A stretch of DNA of 64,000 nucleotides from Candidatus Hydrogenedentota bacterium (GTDB taxonomy: Bacteria; Hydrogenedentota; Hydrogenedentia; Hydrogenedentales; SLHB01), in contig JADLGB010000320.1 in the NCBI GenBank assembly GCA_020849535.1, forward strand, positions 1-64,000. Reading direction: 5' to 3'. Position 1 is the first letter of the stretch; each line of letters begins with the position of its first letter. This document shows positions 59,731-64,000 of this stretch, piece after piece. The notes beneath the pieces are model-generated. The model saw nothing but the letters and a program-made list of their open reading frames with translations, searched no databases and was not told the DNA's origin. The translations under genes and the position numbers were made by a program.

Positions 59731-60374
59731 GATGGTTCCACGTTTGTGGAGGTCCCGCGGATACGGCCCATGGTGCTCCGGAATGCCAGACGCACGCGGG
59801 AAACCTGGCGCGCGATGAGGCGGATGAGTTTCGGCAGAAGCCAGAGCGCGAGGGCGACAAACAACACCACGAGCGTCAACAGCACGATGGGGTGCGCGAA
59901 GATCAGCCAAGCCCCGATGAAGGCGATGGCGTCTTCGGCCAGGCTCAGCAGGATGTTGGAGAAGGGCTCGGGGCTGTGGTTGGCCGCGAGGCGGGTGCCG
60001 GCCTTGGTCGTATGGCTGAGGAAGGCGACGCCGCCGCACAGGATGACGAGGCCGACCTCGATGGCGGGATCAAGATCGGTGATCGCGGCCGCGGCGATGA
60101 CGATCGCGCCGACGGGCCGAATGATCGTGTGGAAGGAGTCCCAGAAGCTGTCCACCCAGGGGACTTTGTCCGCGAAGAACTCGAGGGTGAAGGCAATGGC
60201 CGCGGGAATCAGCACGTAGGGATGGGCCAGGACCTCGAGTTGATCGAAGGGCGGGGCTGGGTCGAAGAAGCCGAGCCGGATGCCGAGGCCGATTGCCAGG
60301 ACGGTGGCGTAGAGGTTGAGGCCCGAAATGAACCCGAGGCCCAGTGCGGTGCCGAGTAGGGTGAGGATTTCCAT
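59727..60374 (-). CDS. DUF4126 family membrane protein
   Basis: A 215-residue protein with about six hydrophobic helices. It contains the DUF4126 pattern LGLGFISGLNLYATVLAIGLGIRLGF, FFADKVPWVDSFWDSFHTIIRPVGAI and VGLVILCGGVAFLSHTTKAGTRLAANHSPEPFSNI. Function is unknown. The start at 60374 (MEILTLLGTALG) is chosen because the upstream frame reads low-complexity repeat. Its stop overlaps the stop of the convergent phosphatase gene (CTAA). Confidence 0.88.
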   Translation of the reverse strand: MEILTLLGTALGLGFISGLNLYATVLAIGLGIRLGFFDPAPPFDQLEVLAHPYVLIPAAIAFTLEFFADKVPWVDSFWDSFHTIIRPVGAIVIAAAAITDLDPAIEVGLVILCGGVAFLSHTTKAGTRLAANHSPEPFSNILLSLAEDAIAFIGAWLIFAHPIVLLTLVVLFVALALWLLPKLIRLIARQVSRVRLAFRSTMGRIRGTSTNVEPS

Positions 60375-60436
60375 GGTTGGCGGCCTCTGGGGCGGTTTGA
60401 CTGATAGGCAAAGGGTACCGGAATCGGGGCGGGGGC

Positions 60437-60542
60437 GCAAGTGGACGGACACGGACGGACACGGACGGCAGGGACAGCAGGGACAGCAGGGACAGCAGGG
60501 ACAGCAGGGACAGCAGGGACAGCAGGGACAGCAGGGACAGCA
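60437..60542. repeat. 9-bp tandem repeat GGGACAGCA, eight copies
   Basis: Eight exact copies of GGGACAGCA run from 60471 to 60542, preceded by GGACGGACACGG-type repeats from 60437. They lie upstream of the DUF4126 gene. As simple tandem repeats, they are prone to slippage and could vary between strains. Confidence 0.92.
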
Positions 60543-60585
60543 GGGCTGCGCAATGCCATTTGCGCAATGACAATGTCTTAGGGTG

Positions 60586-60619
60586 GCCGGGGGCGGACCC
60601 GGTTGGGTCCGCCCCCGGC
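60586..60619. terminator. very strong G+C-rich hairpin downstream of the DinB gene
   Basis: GCCGGGGGCGGACCC (60586-60600) pairs perfectly with GGGTCCGCCCCCGGC (60605-60619) around GGTT, a 15-bp stem. No T-run follows on either strand. It lies 17 bases after the DinB stop and is probably an mRNA 3' end or REP-like element. Confidence 0.55.
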
Positions 60620-60635
60620 GCTTGGGAGGGGGAGG

Positions 60636-61133
60636 CTAGCCTTGTTCGTCGGCGGAGGGGCCGTAGATGGCTGGCAGGGGGACGTCTTTCAAGCGCAGAT
60701 AGACACTGAGTTGGCCGCGATGGTGGACGAGATGGTTGAGAACGAAGGAGCGCATCACGGCGACCTTGGGCATATCGAAGAGGGTTTGGCCGTCCATGAC
60801 CATGCGCCAGTTTTTGTGCATGTCGGCGTCTGATACGCCGGGCATGGCGTCGAGGGCGTCCTTGACCCGATCATCGAAGTCCGCCACGAGCTGCTGGGTG
60901 GACGGGGCGATGTAGGGGACATACTCCTTCATGTTGAAGACGAACTCATCTTTGTGGAGGGTATCGCGAACCCAGGAAGGCACATCCGCGATGTGGGACG
61001 CCAACTGAACGAGGGTCATGGACTTTTCGTGGGGTTTCCATCCGAAATGCTGGTCGGGGACGCGCTCCAGCATTTTGCGGGTTTGGGCGGTTTCGTATTG
61101 GAACTCTTTGATCATGCCGTCGATAATGCTCAT
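60636..61133 (-). CDS. DinB-like metal-dependent protein
   Basis: A 165-residue four-helix protein of the DinB/YfiT group. The N-terminal helix is FQYETAQTRKMLERVPDQHFGWKPHEKSMTLVQLASHIADVP, and the C-terminal NHLVHHRGQLSVYLRLKDVPLPAIYG holds two metal-ligand histidines (HHRGQ), with a third in LASHIAD. The family includes thiol S-transferases using mycothiol or bacillithiol; the substrate here is unknown. A promoter and an inverted repeat precede it (61172-61222). Confidence 0.92.
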   Translation of the reverse strand: MSIIDGMIKEFQYETAQTRKMLERVPDQHFGWKPHEKSMTLVQLASHIADVPSWVRDTLHKDEFVFNMKEYVPYIAPSTQQLVADFDDRVKDALDAMPGVSDADMHKNWRMVMDGQTLFDMPKVAVMRSFVLNHLVHHRGQLSVYLRLKDVPLPAIYGPSADEQG

Positions 61134-61171
61134 TTGCAGCTCTCCAAGGGTTGAGTGTGTGTCACCATAAG

Positions 61172-61191
61172 ACCTGAAAAAACGTTCAGGT
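61172..61191. promoter_or_regulatory. inverted repeat ACCTGAA-N6-TTCAGGT at the DinB-gene promoter
   Basis: ACCTGAA at 61172-61178 and TTCAGGT at 61185-61191 flank 6 bases and cover the region just downstream of the -10 element (61194-61199). This is where a repressor would bind. It could also fold in the mRNA leader. No regulator gene is adjacent. Confidence 0.5.
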
Positions 61192-61193
61192 AT

Positions 61194-61222
61194 ATTAGAG
61201 CATATTCGGCGGGACTTGTCAA
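61194..61222 (-). promoter_or_regulatory. sigma-70-type promoter of the DinB gene
   Basis: On the minus strand, TTGACA (61222-61217) and TCTAAT (61199-61194) are separated by 17 bases. The start point would be close to 61187, inside the inverted repeat described above. Confidence 0.72.
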
Positions 61223-61274
61223 CCTCTAATTCATGTAGGAAGGTGTCTCTGGGTTCGTGAGAGGAGGTTATTGT

Positions 61275-62102
61275 ATGTGGTTGCGCCTTGGGCTCTTAGC
61301 GTTATTCACAAGTGTTTGTCTGGCGGTGCCGGCCTTTGGTGCGGCCCCTCCGGATGCGGCGCCGGAGTATACGTTGGGGACGGTGCCGCTGGCGGAGGGG
61401 GGGCAGCTTGCGTATTACGTGCGGGAAGGCGAGGGTCCGATCCTCGTGCTAATACCGGGGAGCTGGGGTGATTTCAGGGTTTTCGATGATGTGATGAAGG
61501 CGCTTTCACCGAAATATCGCGTGGTGATTGTGGAGCTGCGGGGACACGGCGGGAGTTGGCCGCCGACGTTGGACGCGTCGATTGAGCTGTTCGCGGATGA
61601 CGTGTTGCGGGTGGTGGATGCGTTGGGCATCACGCGGTTTTATGTGGGCGGGCATAGCATCGGCGGCATGGTGCCGATCGAGGTGGCGCATCGGCGTCCG
61701 GAGGCGGTGGCGGGGGTTATCGCGATCGAGGGATGGACACACCACACGGTGGCTCGCGATGCGTTTGTGGGCGTGGTGACGCAGGGCTTGACGCCGGAGC
61801 AGGAAGCGCAGCGCGAGGCGGCGCGGGCGCGGGTGCAGTGCCGGCTGACCCAGAAACAGATCGATGCCTTTGGAAGCGCGTGGAAGAAGTGGAACGGGTA
61901 TGAGGCGCTGGAGAAGGGCACATTTCCCGTGCTGGAGATGTGGGGTGATCGCGGCAAGGGCCCGGTGGATTTGAAGCGGATGCAGATTCCGGAGCGGCCG
62001 GGGATTACAGTGGTGTGGGTGCCGAATGCTTCGCATTCGTTGTTGATCGAGGCGCCTGGTGTGGTGGCGGAGGCGATCAATAAGTGGGTGGATGGGTTGT
62101 GA
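61275..62102 (+). CDS. exported alpha/beta hydrolase
   Basis: A 275-residue hydrolase with a signal peptide (LGLLALFTSVCLAVPAFGA) and the alpha/beta fold: oxyanion strand LVLIPGSWGDFRVFDDVM, LRGHGGSWPP, nucleophile elbow GGHSIGGM with Ser near 130, an acidic residue near MWGDRG, and the catalytic His in NASHSLLIEAPG. The triad looks complete. The substrate is unknown. Start ATG 61275 has GAGGAGG six bases upstream. Repeats at 62160-62197 and the phosphoesterase gene follow. Confidence 0.9.
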   Translation: MWLRLGLLALFTSVCLAVPAFGAAPPDAAPEYTLGTVPLAEGGQLAYYVREGEGPILVLIPGSWGDFRVFDDVMKALSPKYRVVIVELRGHGGSWPPTLDASIELFADDVLRVVDALGITRFYVGGHSIGGMVPIEVAHRRPEAVAGVIAIEGWTHHTVARDAFVGVVTQGLTPEQEAQREAARARVQCRLTQKQIDAFGSAWKKWNGYEALEKGTFPVLEMWGDRGKGPVDLKRMQIPERPGITVVWVPNASHSLLIEAPGVVAEAINKWVDGL

Positions 62103-62159
62103 AGAACACGGACGGGCACGAAGGATGACCGGCGGGGGCGCCGGTCCCACACGGGCAGG

Positions 62160-62197
62160 AGTGGACGGAGTGGACAGAGGTGGACAGAGGTGGACGG
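62160..62197. repeat. GTGGACAGAG short tandem repeats
   Basis: GTGGACGGAGTGGACAGAGG and two further GGTGGACAGAG-like units precede the ribosome binding region of the next gene. They recall the GGACGG repeats near 60440 and 8150. Confidence 0.6.
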
Positions 62198-62219
62198 AAA
62201 GAGAAGAAGGAAGAGAAAC

Positions 62220-63758
62220 ATGTGGCTTCGAGTGATGGTGGCAGGTGTGATCGCGGCGGTGTGCGTGGGCGGGGCGTTTGCGCAGGGGACGGCGACGGGC
62301 GTGGTCTATGATGATGCGAACCGCAATGGTGTGCGCGACGCGGGCGAGAACGGGATCGCGTCCGTGTGCGTGTCCAATGGGCGCGAGGTGGTGCAGACCG
62401 ATGCGGATGGCGCGTGGGCATTGCCGGTGGATGACGACACGATCTTCTTCGTGATTAAACCGGCGCAATGGATGACGCCGGTGAATGCGGAGCAAGTCGC
62501 GCAGTCGTTTTACATCCACAAGCCGAGCGGGTCGCCGGAGCTGGAGTCTCAAGGCGTCGCGCCGACGGGGCCTCTCCCCTCTTCCATCGATTTCCCGTTG
62601 TACGCGCGCCCGGAGTCCGCGCAATTCAAGATGTTGCTGTTTGGCGATCCGCAGGCGCGGGGCGTGCGCGAAGTGGATTTCGTTACGCACGATGTGGTCG
62701 AGGAATGCATCGGCACGGATGCGGCCTTCGGCATTTCGCTCGGAGACATCGTTGCGGACGATCCGAATCTGTTCAAGGAAATCAACGAGAGCATCGCGCA
62801 GATAGGCATTCCCTGGTACAACACGTTTGGGAACCATGATTTCAACCGCGGGTCCGGCAGCGACGAGATGTCCGATGAGACGTTTGAGCGGTTCTATGGG
62901 CCGGGATCGTATGCGTTCGAGTATGGGCAGGTGTGTTTCCTGATCATGGACGATGTGTACTTCAAGCCGGATGGGAAGTACGAGGGGCGATTCACCGACG
63001 ATCAGTTAGCCTTCGTGCAGAACTATCTCGCGCTGGTGCCGGAAGAGAAGCTCGTCGTGATGACGATGCACATCCCCATCGTGGCGTGCAAGAACCGGGA
63101 CGCGATGTTCGCGATACTCGCGAAGCATCCGCACACGTTCTCGATATCCGCGCACACCCACACGCAGTTCAACGTGTTTGCCGGGGCGGACCAGGGCTGG
63201 CCCGGCGCGGAGCCGCATCACCATTTGGTACAGGCGACGGTGTGCGGGTCGTGGTGGTGCGGGACTTTTGATGAGACGGGCATCCCACACGCGACGATGA
63301 ACGATGGCGCCCCCAATGGATATTCGACCGTGAGCTTTGATGGGAACAAGTACAGCGTGGTGTTCAAGGCGGCGCGGCGTCCGGCGGACTATCAGATGAA
63401 CATCTATCTGCCCGATGAAGTGGCGCAGGCGGATGCGGCCGCGACGGAGATTCTGGTGAATGTGTTCGCGGGATCGGAGCGGTCGGTCGTGGAGATGCAA
63501 TTCGGGAAAGATGGCGCGTGGACGCGGCTCGAACAGACCAAGACGATTGACCCGGAATGCCTGCGCATGCACAAGCAGAATGAGTTTCTGAACGAGGAAG
63601 TTTTTGGGTGGAAGATGGACTACCCCAGCGAAACGACGCACATGTGGAGGGGTGTTCTGCCCGCGAATCCGGCCGTAGGCACGCACACGGTTACCGTGCG
63701 GACGACGGACATGTATGGGCAGACCTGGGAGGGGAAGAGGATTCTGCGGGTGCGGTGA
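62220..63758 (+). CDS. exported calcineurin-like metallophosphoesterase
   Basis: A 512-residue protein: signal peptide (VAGVIAAVCVGGAFAQ), an N-terminal SdrB-like beta domain (TGVVYDDANRNGVRDAGENGIASVCVSNGREVVQTDADG), then the metallophosphoesterase domain. This shows FGDPQ (about 140), GISLGDIVADD, NTFGNHDFNRG, MHIPIV and SAHTHTQF, and an extra C-terminal beta domain. All metal ligands of the calcineurin-like family are visible. The architecture is that of CalB-type extracytoplasmic phosphatases; the substrate is unknown. The start at 62220 follows AAGGAAGAG. Confidence 0.9.
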   Translation: MWLRVMVAGVIAAVCVGGAFAQGTATGVVYDDANRNGVRDAGENGIASVCVSNGREVVQTDADGAWALPVDDDTIFFVIKPAQWMTPVNAEQVAQSFYIHKPSGSPELESQGVAPTGPLPSSIDFPLYARPESAQFKMLLFGDPQARGVREVDFVTHDVVEECIGTDAAFGISLGDIVADDPNLFKEINESIAQIGIPWYNTFGNHDFNRGSGSDEMSDETFERFYGPGSYAFEYGQVCFLIMDDVYFKPDGKYEGRFTDDQLAFVQNYLALVPEEKLVVMTMHIPIVACKNRDAMFAILAKHPHTFSISAHTHTQFNVFAGADQGWPGAEPHHHLVQATVCGSWWCGTFDETGIPHATMNDGAPNGYSTVSFDGNKYSVVFKAARRPADYQMNIYLPDEVAQADAAATEILVNVFAGSERSVVEMQFGKDGAWTRLEQTKTIDPECLRMHKQNEFLNEEVFGWKMDYPSETTHMWRGVLPANPAVGTHTVTVRTTDMYGQTWEGKRILRVR

Positions 63759-63833
63759 AAGGGCCGAGGAAGCAGGTAATAGGCCTCTGCAGGGCCACTG
63801 GTAACGCCTGAACTCCAATGGCAAAAGAACGAC

Positions 63834-63996
63834 GAAGAGCACAGCCGAGGGCGGCTATGCCACACGCGCTTGCCCCACCTTACTGTTTGGGTTCTTCCTC
63901 CGCAGGATTCGGGCAGGGCAAATACCGCGACGGATGAACCAGCAACTTTCCGGTCCAGAAGGACGTGTGGCATAGCCGCCCTCGGCTGTGCTCTTC
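63834..63996. repeat. perfect 33-bp inverted repeat at the right edge
   Basis: The 33 bases at 63834-63866 and 63964-63996 are exact reverse complements, separated by 97 bases that contain no reading frame I can support. The core reads ACAGCCGAGGGCGG and CTATGCCACACG on the left arm. It could be a MITE-like element or a paired dispersed repeat. Confidence 0.85.
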
Positions 63997-64000
63997 ATGC

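Noticed and set aside
60471..60542. CRISPR array
   Set aside because: The 9-base units follow each other without spacers and no cas genes are present; it is a simple tandem repeat.
61506..62837. Long open frame on the minus strand (443 codons)
   Set aside because: It lies antisense to two clear genes (alpha/beta hydrolase and phosphoesterase), is rich in Arg, His and Pro as G+C-rich shadow frames are, and has no family pattern or ribosome binding site.
1..64000. Insertion sequences, prophage genes or known defence systems
   Set aside because: I looked for transposase, integrase, phage and nuclease-type motifs in all plausible proteins and found none.

Overview
This is a bacterial chromosome window of about 60% G+C. 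Two signs point to the Planctomycetes-like or Hydrogenedentota part of the tree. First, there is a divergent pair of DUF1559-type pseudopilins, with the N-terminal FTLIELLVVIAIIGILA motif and a C-terminal H-X9-DG motif. Second, the spacers are crowded with short dispersed repeats. This placement is inference; no rRNA gene is present to settle it.

Layout. Positions 1-2300 hold small orphan genes and a broken toxin-antitoxin pair. Positions 2.3-29.3 kb are dense housekeeping operons: rpmE-prfA-prmC-radC-psd-pssA; an AI-2E-family permease and a DUF481 barrel protein; an ABC exporter operon with a membrane-anchored helical/TPR protein; a YggS-type PLP protein; pheS-pheT with a coiled-coil gene and zapA; tRNA-Gly; recA followed by AsmA-like, SPOR, panE and DUF374 acyltransferase genes; then rlmN with a lipoprotein gene, and rpmB. 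Positions 29.4-43 kb are accessory DNA. They contain an integron-cassette fragment (two attC-like sites, an Imm33/DUF2185 immunity gene, a small membrane protein, a pentapeptide-repeat gene, no integrase), a TPR gene, an isoprenylcysteine-methyltransferase-like gene, an orphan B12-binding radical SAM gene, an ECF sigma factor with a membrane serine hydrolase, an ECF42-type sigma factor with DGPF and VOC partners, and a PepSY protein. Positions 42.8-64 kb hold the DUF1559 pair, a beta-propeller phytase, a PL1 pectate lyase, a GH32 beta-fructosidase, a SIMPL protein, proS, a DUF4034-ankyrin protein with a large membrane protein and a SpoIIE phosphatase, DUF4126, DinB, an alpha/beta hydrolase and a calcineurin-type phosphoesterase.

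How the parts fit. The left half covers translation (L31, L28, RF1 and its methylase, PheRS, ProRS, RlmN), phosphatidylethanolamine synthesis (pssA, psd), DNA repair (recA, radC) and the envelope and division (ZapA, SPOR, AsmA-like). The right half is rich in exported proteins and enzymes for phytate, pectin and fructan, which suits a free-living heterotroph degrading plant or detrital polymers.

The main unusual features are the integrase-less cassette cluster at 29.5-31.05 kb; composite mosaic repeats reused at 31.1, 31.6-32.2, 33.1-33.6 and 38.2-38.6 kb, one of which supplies the 3' end of a gene; the sigma factor-serine hydrolase pair; and a change in strand G/C skew that is independent of gene direction.
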